Origin: Punctularia strigosozonata HHB-11173 SS5
Taxonomy: Eukaryota; Basidiomycota; Agaricomycetes; Corticiales; Punctulariaceae
DNA: 64,000 nt
Reading direction: 5' to 3'
Assembly: GCF_000264995.1 (NCBI RefSeq)
Contig: NW_006767436.1
Span: 1,047,089-1,111,088 of the forward strand
Made by a program: the position numbers and the translations under genes. Shown here one piece after another: positions 46,286 to 58,471 of this stretch (positions within the stretch are counted from its first letter, which is position 1; each line of letters begins with the position of its first letter). Under the pieces are notes generated by a model, which saw only the letters and a program-made list of their open reading frames with translations, was not told the origin of the DNA and did not search any database.

Positions 46286-49200
46286 CTACAGCACACTATA
46301 CCTGCCGTGAGTCGCTGTAGGATTGCGCATCTCTGCCTGCAGAGCGGCTGCGGACGCCTCAATAAGCAACCGTTTGATCTCTCGGACCGCTTGCTCGACC
46401 TGGGGAAAAATATGAGTCTGCGTCCGTTCACCACTTGGAAATGCTACTGACCCTGAATTCCTCGTTTGACTCGATGAGCAGATGCAATTTTGGAGGTCCT
46501 TCGAGTGGGGGCTCCTTGCCGGGCTCGTAGTATATACCTAGGAGCAGAGTGAGCTGCGGGACTGGACTGCGAGAAACCTGAAGCACCTTTGTTCGTCACC
46601 GATGCGCCCGTCATATCGACCAACTGAACCATTGTCTCCTTGTTGGTGACCTTCCATCGAGCTTTCTGGGGATAGTCGTTGATCGGTATGATGGCATGGA
46701 ACTCTGTCGCATCTGCGGTTGAAGGTTTTTGCTCTCCTCCGCCCTTTTCGAGAAGGGCCAGTTGTGACTGAGCAACGAGCTTGTGCGCCCTGAGCTGCGC
46801 ATTGAGCTTGGCGACAACACTGAGCGCTTGCTTGTGTGCGGGACTGTCTTTCCCCGCACGAGCAGCAGCTTCTTCTGCTGTTTTGAGTGCCGCTTCAATA
46901 CGCTCCTGTTCTTTCTGCTGAACGAGTCGACGGGCGGCCAGAGCTGCGCCGGCCACACCGAGTTGTCCCTTCGAGGAATCTGGAGCAGGGCCGCGTTTGA
47001 CCTCGACTTTGAAGTTCCCGAAAGTCATAGCATCCTCGGCTGGCGCAGCCTTCGCCGGGTCATCCGCCTTCTCTGTCGCGGCGGGCTTCTCTTCCTCGGA
47101 CTCGCCATACGCCTTCCGCTCGGCCTTCTCTCTCGCATCACGCTCTTGGTCAAGCTTATCCAAGCCTTTACCTCCGAAACCAGATCCCGCAGCCTTCGCT
47201 TTGCCGGATTTGACTTTGTCGAGGAAACCTACAGCGAAATCAACGTCAGCCACTGTGTCATGCAAAAAGTATGCATCGCGCACCATTGGCCAATTGCTCA
47301 AGTTCTGCCGGAACAGGAGCGTTGCTAGCCTTCAACGCCCTGTAGATATCTACTGAATACCGTTCCTGTTCCTCCGTAATGAAGGTCACACATGTACCCT
47401 TATTGCCGGCTCGGCCAGTTCGGCCAGCTCGGTGGACGTAGTCCTCCATATGGTTCGGCGCGTCGTAGTTGATGACAAGTTTGAGTTGTTTCACGTCCAA
47501 GCCTCGTGCAGCAACAGACGTAGCAATGACGATGGGAACCACGCCAGATTTGAAATCAGCGATGGTCTGATCACGGTCTACTTGCTCCTTGCCTCCATGG
47601 AGAGACATGCATAAGTACCCTCGTCGAAGTAGTTCGCGAAGGAGGTTATCAGCGGCTTCCTGGCGATCGACGAAGATCAACGTCCTGCATTCCGGATCTT
47701 CGTTGTACATCTGGCCTAGAATCTCGAGGAGACGTGTGAACTTCGTGTCTTCTGGACGGACCTCGACGATCTGCTCGATCTCCGCTGCAACCACGGAACG
47801 ACCACCGACGGTAATCTCGAGGGGTTTGCGCAAAATTTTTCGCGCCAGCGAATCCATTTGCTTCGGGAAAGTGGCAGAAAAGAGGACAGTCTGCCGATCG
47901 GGGCGTATGTTGTTGATGATCTTCATGACCTGGGGCTCGAAACCCATGTCGAACATACGGTCAGCTTCGTCAAGAACGATATACGTGACGCGTTTGAGGT
48001 TGGTCACTCGACCTGAATTTGCCGTAAGGAGGTCGATCATGCGACCAGGGGTACAGACTATGATTTCCGCCCCCTTCTTCATATCTGCGATTTGGTCCTT
48101 GATCGGGGAGCCACCATAAGCACATACAGCCTATAATAAGGCAATCAGAAGAGTCCCATTCAAAGCATTGTACACGGACGTACACGTAAGTTGAGAACCT
48201 TCAGGAAAGGCTTACACTCTCGGTGTATCTGAACAGCAAGTTCACGGGTTGGGGTCATGATGACACCGATAGGACCTTCCATCTGCTCGAGAGGTCGCTG
48301 ATCCTTGATGTGCCGGAACATCGGCAACAGAAAGGCAATGGTCTTCCCTGAACCCGTCTTGGCGACACCAATGACGTCTCGGCCGGACATGATAGCAGGG
48401 ATAGCTTGTGCTTGGATAGGTGTCGGCGCCGTGAAGTTGAGCCTCTTTATAACTTCGAGACTGAAACTCGCAAGTCAGAGGCGCGTGTCTGCATGAAAGG
48501 AGATCGCTCACCAGCTAGCAGGTAGACCGAAGTGACTCCACTTCGTCACAGGTCGAGGGCAATCGACGCCGCGGATTTTGATACTATCCAATTCCAATCG
48601 AACCAGTTCGGCATCCTCGTCGGTCATTGCAGCGATATCGGGAGGCGCAATGTAGAATTCTTTGCGGAAAGGTTCATACTGGACGCGGGAATGATCCACG
48701 GTTGCAAGGTCCTTCTTCTTAGCTTTTTTCGCGGCGAGGGCGAGAATATCCTCGGGATTTAACTCAGTCTGATCGAGTTCATCCTGCACACCCTCCGCGA
48801 AGTCCTCGACGTTGTCCTCCGTGCCATCATCAAGTCGGACACGCGATTGCTGACTAGGAGCAGCGCCTGCTTTCTTAATGTCCTCTTCGTTGACCTTCTT
48901 GACTTCTTCTTTAATACCGGTCATAAAGGCATCCAGTGGGTCCACCTCGTCTTCATCCACATCCATAGCGTCTTTAGTCTTGGACTTCATTACAGCCTCC
49001 ATCCGATTTGCCTCCTCGTCATCTTCATCGCCCTCCAAATCACCGACTGCGCCTTCGCCATCGACCATCGTCATATCCACAGCCGGCATGTCACCAAGTT
49101 TTTCCAACTTGCGTTTGGTATCGTTAGAGTCATCCATCGACATGGTGGCCGAGGTACTTCTGAGTACGTCGGACTTGATTGGAAGACCCTTGAGACCCAG

Positions 49201-49790
49201 TCCATTCAACGCATTGCGATTCAAGGCACCTGCAGGCTTCGCCGGAGTGGCAGAAGCGTTCACTAGGAGCAAACGGATCAAGTGGTATGAAATCACGAAT
49301 AATTGATCAAGTAAATGGAGGAACTCACCAGGAGGGGCTGACTTCCCTGCCAATGCCATGGCTTTCGCCTTTGCCTCGTCCAAGGCTTTCTTCGCCTCTC
49401 GTTCTTTCTTCCAAGCTTCCAAACGGGCTTTCTTGGCCTTCATTTTGTCATCCTCAGGATTCGACTCTGTAGAAGCGTTTGGTTGAGCAGACTTCTCATC
49501 CCTGGGAGGCATAGCTGGAGGAGCTCGATCTCGGTCCCGACGTTCACGGTCGCGAGAGCGAGAACGTCGACGGTCATCTCTTCGGTCGTCGCGACGGTCA
49601 TCCCTGTGAGAGTCCCTGCGCCTTTCGTCTCTGTATCGGTCATCACGGTATCGATCCCTATCCCTATCCCGCCTATCGCGATCCCTGTCCCTCTCGTCGT
49701 CGTACCTCAACCTGTCGGCTGGCCTTTGGGTACGCCTAGTCGGCGACGGAGACCTGGGGGAGCGGTATGAAGACCTTACCCTCTTGTTGG
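46286..49790 (-). CDS. PRP5: DEAD-box ATP-dependent RNA helicase Prp5 (splicing)
   Basis: Prp5 remodels U2 snRNP at the branch site. The N-terminus is an Arg/Asp/Ser-rich RD tract ([20 protein letters not shown]). It is followed by [20 protein letters not shown], a Prp5-typical block, and an acidic region with [14 protein letters not shown]. Helicase motifs: Q-motif region [12 protein letters not shown], Walker [34 protein letters not shown] in [16 protein letters not shown], and SAT in [10 protein letters not shown]. Then [29 protein letters not shown] and [10 protein letters not shown]. The C-terminal part ends THGRYSVL with TAG at 46286. The 5' end is unclear. The open frame begins with TTG at 49710, and reading back gives [20 protein letters not shown] as far as about 49790, with no ATG in that frame. 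A small first exon is probably missing. Confidence 0.9.
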
Positions 49791-50131
49791 AGGCGTCAGG
49801 AGAACAATAAACGATTACGCATGCAAGGAGCTTAGCGTATCATATGGCTTGATTATCATGTACTTATATCATACTCATCAATCTATTTGGCTTTCGTGAT
49901 CAGTTACGCGGCGAGTGATGTCACATCGAGAATAGTTCATTGCACACAAGATAACATATAGGATCATGATACCTATGTTGTTGGTGGAAACCTGTAACTA
50001 CCGTTCTGCTTCCGCACAATGAACCTTGGGGTGCACCATATCGTGAGCTGGGACATCGTACCTTCTCTGTCAGACGGCCTGTGGTGAAGTGAAATATGAC
50101 AGCGATGCACCACGGGGCCGTTGAGCAGCGA

Positions 50132-51048
50132 GGTACGTCCCAAAACGTTGATCAAGGTGCCGGTACCCTCCTTCATCACAGGGAAGATCCCAGGGATGGT
50201 GTTACCTGATGGAAGCACCGATGGCGCTCCCCAGGCGTACGGAGCGAACATTGGTACGTCCCAAAACGGCTCGTGCCAGGATTAGAAGACCCCAGTGCCT
50301 GAATGAAAGGTGAGGGACGTACCAGTGCGTAGACCCATCCTGGTAAGTACCATCGAACCTCTGGTGGTCCTGAGACATCGCAGCGTGCGTTGCTGGTGGC
50401 AGCAGTCGCTCTATGGTATGTCCCAGCGAAGCGCCCCAGCACACTGGTACGTACCACTCCTCGATCATGACAGGCACGATGTTCTTGAACCTGACCTCCC
50501 ATTCCCAAGTCACCGCCTGGTACGTACCTGTTGCATTCCAGGTGTAGCATCCGGACGATCGCGCACGGTACGTACCACTCCTCGATCATGACAGGCACGA
50601 TGTTCTTGAACCTGACCTCCCATTCCCAAGTCACCGCCTGGTACGTACCTGTTGCATTCCAGGTGTAGCATCCGGACGATCGCGCGATCAGCCAGTTGGG
50701 ATGGGGGATCCCGCGGGACTTTGAGCCGGTGTGTATGGGCTGCTGAATGACGATATCTCCTTACGAGGACCCCTGCTCAATTCAGGCGGGGTATCATCGA
50801 TGGTACGTCCCACTGACGTCCAATGTTGAGAATCGAGTCGACCGTGTCCGTGCCTTCTTTGATCCAGGTGATGAATCCAGCATGCTGGCCGTGGCCAGAA
50901 TACGAGCCCCAAGAAGGTTGGCACGGGAAATATTGCGTAGAGCGATGTCGCAGTCTGAGAGTTCACAGAGAGGCCAAGAGGCAAAAGGGGCGAGAAGACG
51001 ATCCAGCTCCGCCCACTCAGCTCCGGCGCCGAAGTAGTGGTACGTACC
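50132..51048. repeat. Array of palindromic GGTACGTACC-type motifs
   Basis: GGTACGTACC starts at 50446, 50519, 50567, 50640 and 51039. The variant GGTACGTCCC occurs at 50132, 50253 and 50802, its reverse complement at 50314, and near variants at 50342 and 50415. Several pairs are exactly 121 bp apart (50132/50253, 50446/50567, 50519/50640). This is far above chance for a 10-mer. Confidence 0.85.
50446..50685. repeat. 119-bp exact tandem duplication
   Basis: Bases 50446..50564 repeat exactly at 50567..50685 with a 2-bp spacer (period 121). Each copy contains two GGTACGTACC palindromes. Confidence 0.95.
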
Positions 51049-51509
51049 AAGGGAGAATATAACGCTGGCAACAAGTTCGTGCCAACTGACTCGACGTCGC
51101 AGAAGATGAACTCAACACAGTTACGGATGCGTGTCTGTAGATATGTTTTATAGTCTATTGATAATATGTCCAGTCCTGCGGGAACGATCCGAAGAGGATT
51201 TGGTACCGCCGTCGGGATACGTGTTGTATGCTGCATTGGCCTGGTACTTGCTGTCAGGACGCTGTGGGGACCGGTGGATGTCTGGGATGTCCCCTACCGC
51301 GAGCAGCCCGGATGCCGCCCGGCGCAGGAAGTACCAGCAAAAGTGGGAGATACCCTGCTAGCAGGCCTTCGAAGGCGGTTCAATCGGGGCGGGGAATCCA
51401 CCTTACTAGAGCCCGTCAGAGGGGTGGCTGAGGTGGCGTCTTCCCCTCCACCACCAGTCGGCAGTGGGCACTCGGTCATCTAAATTGACACTGGGCATCT
51501 CAAGGTCTA

Positions 51510-54500
51510 TTATGGCGCGACGCGATAGATCATATCCTGTTCGCGCAAGTATGCTGCACGTGCCATACCGCTGGCCATCAGCTCTGCATCCGTATCCACC
51601 TCGTCATCCTCGTATTCGCTTCGCACCCGCTTAATTGGACGGGGTCTGGGTGGACCTGACCGTTCTTGCCGCAAACTTGTAGGAGCGATTTGGGCGGGCA
51701 TTCGGGCAGCGTTGGCGGGCATTCGGGCAGCGTTGGCGGGCATTCGGGCAGTGTTGGCGGCCACGTCCGGCAATTGTATATCTTGTTGTGAAGCATCGCG
51801 TACTAGCCTTGCAGAAGGGAGATGGTGGCGGCTGGCCGTTGCGGGACGATGACCTGGATGGCCGATATCCGTCCTTGGAGACGTGTACGAGGGAGGGCGT
51901 CGGGGAAGAGGTACACCCCGAGTTCGACTGTCTGAGGGCTGGGTCATGACCATTGGCATACGTGCATGCTGTTGCTGATGGCCACTCCGCTCCCACGCGT
52001 CCTGGGAGACTTGGTAAGGAGTCGATAAGGCCTGAAGCGAGTGATAGCCAGCCGATGGCGCTGGCAGTGGACGACGTGTTGACGTAGCAAGCCCCTGCGC
52101 GAGATGAGCGCCGCTTTGGCTCACCAAGGGTTGTCGATGACCTGCGAGCACCTCGGGAGCAGCATGATGCCCACGCAGTGGCTCTTGCGTTAGCTCGGAG
52201 TTCCATTGAGAATGGACGGGCGTGTGGGCCGACAGGTTATAGTTGGAGGGATGGGCGGGATAGTCGAAGGGTTGGTGCACCGCAGGTCGGGAAGGTATGG
52301 TGACTTGCCCATGATACACTGCTGGGGAAATGGTTGGTGTCGGTAATGGACGGGGCCGGGGGCCTCTGATCGACCGAGTGGCAGCTTGGGGCACACACGG
52401 CACGCCGTCATCACCGACAGGCAATCTATCATGAGCAGCTGGACGCAGCGGTGGTGTCTCGCTCTGGAGTCTGAAGTCCCAATCGTCGCCGTATTCTGAT
52501 GATACATGTCAGTGCCTCTGAACGAAGTCCGCGCAAGACTCCGGTAACTCGCCTTCAAGAGACTCCAGAATCGGCGGCAACGAGTTCTTTGCTGACACTT
52601 GAGGGTCAGCGGGAGGTTGAGCCATCGTCGAATCTTGCCATTGAGGTTGCATCAATGCATTCCACTCAGGTGCGTAGTCCTGAGCCGCAGAACCGGGGTG
52701 CGCAAACGGAGAGACGTGTGTGTCGTCAACGAACTCAATCTCGTCGACGTCCATCTGAGACGGCAATGAGGGTCAGGGCAGGTAAACAACAAGAATGATC
52801 AACGTACCCGTCCATCCTCAAGACCTTGAGGATACGTCGTCATTGGCGTGCTGGTTGCTGCCAAGTCGAAGGCGACGGGCACACTATCCTGCGCAACTTG
52901 CTCGTCGTCACTCCCTACATCGATATACGGCTTGTCCTTCTTCATCCGTGCGTTGAGAAGTGGATTCACGTAGTTATGGGCCGTTGGGATCGTGCCTAGT
53001 ACATGCCCCCTGCGCGTGGTTTGCGACCCAGACCCGGTTGGACGTGCCGGACTATCGGTCTCGGCGGGTGCTGAATCCTTGGTATGTCGTCCGGACCGCT
53101 GACGTTTTTTGGTCGTCGCGGGAGCGGATTTTTCTCGCCGCTTCATCTTCTGTTTGCTGTGCGCAGCGTTGGCAGCAGATGGAGAAGCTATGTCCTGAGC
53201 TTCCTGAATAACAGCGTCGTAGTATGCTTGCGTAACCTGGGCGCAATACAAGACGATTTGCCGCCCATACGGGGTGTCGATGATTTCTTCCTTCCCCTTC
53301 CAGCCGGTTTTTGGTATGTACCCCATCAGGATTGGCACCTGCCCACGATCGCGCCACGGCTTGTTTCGGACATCTGGGAACGGTATGAGATTCTGTAATG
53401 AGCAATACGGCAAGACAGGACTTGCCAGCGGGCCACTTTGCAATGGCCAGCTTTTCTGGGCCGTTTCGCCTCGTAACCATCGTTTTAATCTTCCTGCCGA
53501 TATGCTTCCCACGGAAGTTGAACGCAATCTCGTTTTGCCTGCCTGCGACTTTGGTCTCGGTCATGGTTGCATCGGGGTTCCAGTTGTATATCGATATCTC
53601 ATTCTCAACAAGATACTCCATACAAGTACCCCACATGAACTTGTTGCGGGTGATGCCGATCTCAGGCTGTTCTGATATGAGGAATCAGTATCGACATCAC
53701 AACGAGAAAACTCAAGTACTTACGGCACAGTTCAAGGATCATACGTCGCAAAGTCTTATCGCAGTCGTCACGCGTTGGGTCCTGATCGTCATCAGACTCT
53801 TCCTCTCCGTCGGCGTCAGCGCCGTCGGCGCAGGCGGCGGGCTCAGATGGCTTCGGGTCTGTTGGATCGTCGGCGTTGCCGGTAGAGTCCGACTTCTCGA
53901 TAGGAATCAGGCCTTCGAGTTGTTCATCGGTAACGATGGGCGAGCCGTCTTCATTCTGTTCCAAAATCCTAAAACAATCATGAGCGGTGTTTTTCCCCCA
54001 GTAAGGACGTGGACGTACGTGACAAGGGCACGGCATTCCATGATGTACTTATGAAGATTCTTTGGAAATCTTGCCCTCAGGCGTGGCCAGAGAGGGGAAC
54101 CTCCCGTCATGATATAGTTCCCGCCGGCGGTGTCGATGATGATGCCGAAAATATGTAATCCGGTTTGCGAATGCCAATGCTCTGACTGTCTCGCAATTAG
54201 CAAAGTTCTCACAAAGGTCAACAATGCTTACCACAGAGCTGAGTTGACGAGCTGCATTTGTAACCAACGTATTGGTTTTACCTTCTCCGACGAGTTTCCC
54301 CAAGAACTCTTGCCGTTTCGTATGCCACCAGTCGTAGCAATCTTGCATGGCAGCCTTCTTTTCTTGCCAAGTTTGGTGACCCGCCAGGCGCGCGTGATAA
54401 GCGAGTCTCTTTCGATGCGCAAAGGTTGTCGTGCTCTCCGCTGACGTTACGGTTAGAAAAACGAGGAAGCAGTTCAAAGCACCGTGGCATACCTTTGACC

Positions 54501-56751
54501 GACCCATCGGCGGATGCCTTGATCTTTGGGTGGTGTGCGGCATACCATCCTTGCCATACTTGCCAACGGTTCTCGGCCCGAGATGAGATAAGCGGCGGGC
54601 GCCCAATCCACTTTGCGACGACGTCCAACGACCTGCCCGTTTGTTTTGCAAGGTCAAGCTTGAATTGATCCGCGTATTTGATAAACTCCTTGAGTTTCAA
54701 TTTCGCAGCCTTGCTGATTGCTCCGGGACGGTTTGGGATGCTCGGGTCTTCGGTATCAGACATTTCGTCGCCGGATATCATATCGTCGTCGTCGTCGGCG
54801 TCGGGGGCAGGTTCGATGTCCTCCCAGTCGTCACATCTCTCCAATGCCGAATTGGGTGCGCACCCCAACGAAGCCTCATCGAGATGATTATGAATTTCGG
54901 CGTCCGTATTTGTATCGAGAGTCGCAGAGGCTGTAGGCGATGGGTCCTGGAAGGCAACGTTGGCGGGGTTGAACTCCTGTAATTTGTGTCACCACTTGTC
55001 GCGTCTCGAAACTTCAGGGAGACTTACCAGCTGCGTAGCACTTGCGTTCAGGTCATTCTGGTGGACATAGATCCCAGTTGTTGATACGGTGGGGAAGACG
55101 AAACGCATGGTGTCGGATACACGATGTGAACGCTCAGATTTGTTCACGTCAGGAACTATCGAAAGCTAGTAAGTATTGGTCCGATTTGAGACGATAATAC
55201 ACGCAATACATGCCTTGTTGTGCAAAGGTTGGCGGAGCCAAATGCGCCGACTTCCAGGGCGCAAATAACGGAAACGTCGTGTTAGATTGCGCAACGGTAT
55301 CGTTAAACTAGATAGCACGTTTAAGTCAAGGAATTGTCAAAATCAGCAAAGCCAGGACGTACCTCGCGTTGTGTAGCGTTTTCCGCAGAGTTCATCGTTG
55401 CAATGAACGTGGCTAACGAATCCTGTACACTAGATGTTGCCTCTTCAGGTAAGGCGTACGGCGCCTCTGCTTCTGCCAGACCAGATATAACGTCGGAAGA
55501 ACCCATGAGCACATTGCCCGGCGCACGCCCGAGCTGAGGTTGACCGTAAAAAGCTGGAGGAAGCGCGGGTACATTGAATGTTGGAAAAACGGACCCTGGC
55601 GCATTCGCGCCGTGATTGTTAAGAGATTGAGCAGCTGAAGATGCTTTGAGTTTTGTCAGCGCGACTCGTAGTAATGAATCGACGGATCTCATGCGAACCA
55701 GTTGCAATATTGGATAACACATCGGCAGAGACAACGGCGGCCGCAGTCCTGGATGTGGGTAGCAGGGTACTGGTCTGGTTGTCCCCCCTGCTGTCACCAA
55801 GGATGATATGGTCGCCCCCAGATGCGGGACGGCCGATCCCAGGAGCGGAATGGTCGATCCCGGGGGCAAGAGGGTCGACGCCGCGGGCGGGAGGGTCGAT
55901 GCCGCGGGCGGGAGGGTCGACGCCGTGGGCGGGAGGGTCGACGCCGTGGGCGGGAGGATCGACGCCGTGGGCGGGAGGGTCGACGCTGTGGGCGGGAGGG
56001 TCGACGCCGTGGGCGGGAGGGTCGACGCCGCGGGCGGGAGGGTCGATGCCGTGGGCGGGAGGGTCGATCCTGGGGGCGGGAGTGGGAGGGTTAATCCCGG
56101 GGGCAGGAGTGACAGTGTTGCTATATGGTGACGACAATCTTGAGGACAACGACGATGGCAATGAGCCGACTTCATCCAATGGAACCGCTGGTTCCAATCC
56201 GGCTGCTTTGGAGGTAACCTGTTCGTGCGTATCTCTTTAGCGATCTCTACTTGAGATTATTTCGTGTTAACGTACCTTGGTTTTCTTCGCGGCCTTCGTG
56301 GAGTTTGCCGTCTTCCGCTTGGTTGAAGGCTCCTTACTTTTCTGGTTGATGAATTCCGCGACAGGTGAGCATGTCAAAAAGATATATATCATGCAACAAA
56401 TTACCTGGGATGATATCGACTTCTTGTCGGCAGGTGGCGCTGGCAGCTGAACCCCGAACATACTGAGCAACATCGCCAATATTGCCATACAAAGAAGACT
56501 TACAGCATCTCCAGCGACATTCGCTGGCTGTGATGGGACATCGAGCGCACCCGTTTTGCGCTTCTGGAGGACTCTGTAAGCCACGCACACACGCATGCAC
56601 GCAAACAGTAACTAGATACCTTTCTTTTCTTCGTCTCTTCAAGGGGCAAAGACAAAGTTGTTAGCGGTGTTGCCTTCTAGAAGCGTGAGGGCTCGAAGTA
56701 GCGCACAGATGAAGTACAACACACCTGTTTACCAGAACGTGTCTGCGGCAT
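51510..56751 (-). CDS. Very large multi-exon orphan protein with in-frame 21-bp repeats
   Basis: Not a family I can name. The start is the ATG at 56751 (MPQTRSGKQ, then a GTGTGT donor). Short exons follow (KRKTGALDVPSQPANVAGDA; VQLPAPPADKKSISS; a Lys-rich EFINQKSKEPSTKRKTANST, likely nuclear signal). Then comes a long exon with about ten DPPAHG-type repeats. A phase-1 intron (GTTCGC...CTTCAG near 55640..55690) joins AAQSLNNHGANAPGSVF. Later exons: an acidic stretch before AISKAAKLKLKEFIKYADQF; WIGRPPLISSRAENRWQVWQ with GWYAAHHPKI; HARLAGHQTWQEKKAAMQDC; YIMTGGSPLWPRLRARFPKN. Then come MWGTCMEYLVENEISIYNWN and the basic KQKMKRREKSAPATTKKRQR. The last exon is Pro/His-rich with three NAARMPA repeats, ending MIYRVAP at 51510. 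Alternating basic, acidic and Pro-rich parts suggest a nuclear protein. The RSGK start and the WQVWQGWYAAHHPK block recall expanded agaricomycete families of unknown role, some linked to mobile DNA. Exon joins are approximate; it could be two genes. Confidence 0.55.
51694..51756. repeat. Three 21-bp tandem repeats in the orphan gene's last exon
   Basis: Unit starts at 51694, 51715 and 51736. On the minus strand it codes NAARMPA three times. Being a multiple of three, it keeps the frame. Confidence 0.9.
55871..56080. repeat. About ten 21-bp tandem repeats in the orphan gene
   Basis: The unit begins at 55871 and recurs every 21 bases, with few base changes, to about 56080. On the minus strand in the frame that splices correctly it codes a VDPPAHG heptapeptide with small variations (ARG, HSV, HGI). 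The other frames give Arg-rich or LPPTAST-like shadows. Confidence 0.92.
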
Positions 56752-57331
56752 TCTAGCAGTAGCGAGACGGGACAGTGTGCGCAATAGGACAGCAATGAAG
56801 AAAGCTAGACGGCGGTGGGCAACAAAAAGATGGGGTTGGGTCGATGCGCTACAGTCTTTGCAAGCGTTTGCTGCACTCCAGCGTCGACAGATCAAGGTTG
56901 GGTTCTCCGTAGCTTTGACGTCCATTCAATGAAATTTTACAGAAGCTGTATGCGCCCTGTATCGCGTACGCTGTCAGCCAAGAGCGGGGAGAGAGCGCGA
57001 TGGGGGTGGTAAGTACCTGCACCATTTGCGAATCGGTTATGCGTGCGCAGGTGATGAAGGTGGCATCCAATCAAATCTGAGAGAGTAACGATCCACACCA
57101 GAAGTCCCTAAAGGGAATCTCCCCTGAATGACCGTCAGAGCCTGGGGCAGGCGCACGGAGGATCTGCACGAGGGATCTGCATGTTCCAATCATGGGCTTC
57201 ACGACACTAGATACGAATGAGCATCTCCGGACGATGAAATTTTTACAACGCTCACGGTGTGTTGCTTCCGTCTTCCTCTGAGTCTCATACCACCCTCCTG
57301 TTCGCCTTTGCCCTCGCTAACGTGGGGCGAC
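56752..57331. other. Divergent space between two orphan genes
   Basis: About 580 bases between the starts of the large orphan gene and the next plus-strand gene. It likely holds both promoters. I see no clear element. Confidence 0.45.
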
Positions 57332-58471
57332 ATGTCCGCTGCATGCGATGAAGCTGAAGAGGATATCACTGACTCGATGATCTTTCGTGATAAATATGTG
57401 AAGGTATGAACGATTGCCTTCTTTGAGACTGCTGCTGACAGTATGCAAGGCGCGAATCTTCGTAGGTATGCTCAAAGAAGGGGATCGCGAGCAGAACCTG
57501 TGGAACTACAGCCCGATGGTGCTTCAGCATCTGTGTTGCTATCACTACAATAGGATGCTAACGGGTACGACACCCGTGGCTTACATGAAGTGTATCTTCG
57601 TGCTTGGACAACTGATGGTGCAACCCCTCGAAGTTTCGGTGAGGCGACCCTATATTTAACAAGTACAAGTCAATAACTACTCATTAGGTCATCGTGCGTG
57701 AATTTATTGGGGCTTACCAGCGATTTGTCCCGGAAAAGATCGACGAGAGCACGCCAGCTTCGGGAGTGATGAACGCGAGGCAACTCTTCATCGACCCTGA
57801 GCTGACGATCCCGTGGCGCTTGCCAGAGATCGAACAGAACAACTCTGGATCGCTCTGGGGTCCGACAGACTGTAATCCCTGGTTCCGCTGTTGGTTGAAC
57901 CGAGTATCTGAGGTACGATGAGTGTCCAATTCCACGGCAGCCAGTGTAGCTTAGAAAGACCACCTAGGCACAAGAACTAATCTCGTGGGCCTTACAACCC
58001 ACGTGTCTTGAGGAGTTCGCCGAGGACAGCGTCCTCAACTATCATATGACGAACTTCCATCGGTTGCGACGGACGTGTGGGGTGAATGGCCACCGATACC
58101 TTCAGCACGTGCTGGGTTTAGCATTTCTTTCCCCTCTGCGGTATGACCGGCGTGCAGAAAAGGTACGCATTACTCACGGTATATTGCGTGTTAGCTGATC
58201 AGCCTTACAGTTGATAAAGAAAGGCTTCGGGGAGTTGTTCTGTCGATGGAGCGGGCGTTACCTGGACATGAATGAACAATTAGTACCTTTGATCGCTGAC
58301 AACTTTGCCGTTATTCCCGTCACATTCGAGATGATTTGGGATAGAGAGGGTGCAGGAGAGGGCGAGCCGCACTTGGGAATTTCGCGGGAAGTTCCAGATC
58401 CCGGGGCTATTCTCCGCACGTTCTTTGCGATAAATAACGATACATGTGCACGAACAAGCTGGAATCAGTAG
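57332..58471 (+). CDS. Orphan protein of about 300 residues
   Basis: Not recognised, but the splice chain is clean, with every join in phase 0. From the ATG at 57332, MSACDEAEEDITDSMIFRDK meets GTATGA and resumes at ARIFVGMLKEGDREQNLWNY. EVS joins VIVREFIGAYQRFVPEKIDE (GTGAGG...CATTAG). SE joins AQELISWALQPTCLEEFAED (GTACGA...CCTAG). RRAEK joins LIKKGFGELFCRWSGRYLDM (GTACGC...TTACAG). It ends NDTCARTSWNQ at 58471. The mix of aromatic, charged and Cys/His residues looks like a folded globular domain. There is no signal peptide, membrane helix or known motif. It is a candidate lineage-specific gene, possibly part of a repeated family. Confidence 0.6.

Larger units (their letters stand above)
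49791..51509. other. Repeat-bearing 1.7 kb region without a supported gene
   Basis: Between the 5' end of PRP5 and the 3' end of the large orphan gene. A minus-strand ORF at 50688..51236 (182 codons) and others at 49973..50634 have no recognisable domain. They repeatedly read WYVP where a palindromic GGTACGTACC motif occurs. I read it as repeat-derived or decayed sequence rather than a gene. Confidence 0.4.

Noticed and set aside
48878-49306. Ser-rich plus-strand ORF opposite PRP5
   Set aside because: Antisense of Asp/Glu/Lys codons in PRP5.
50446-50685. Repeats with spacers, CRISPR-like
   Set aside because: Just two long copies with a 2-bp spacer, in a eukaryotic genome.
55808-56131. Plus-strand Arg/Gly-rich ORFs across the 21-bp repeats
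   Set aside because: A 21-bp repeat without a stop is open in all frames. Only the minus frame splices into ordinary protein on both sides.
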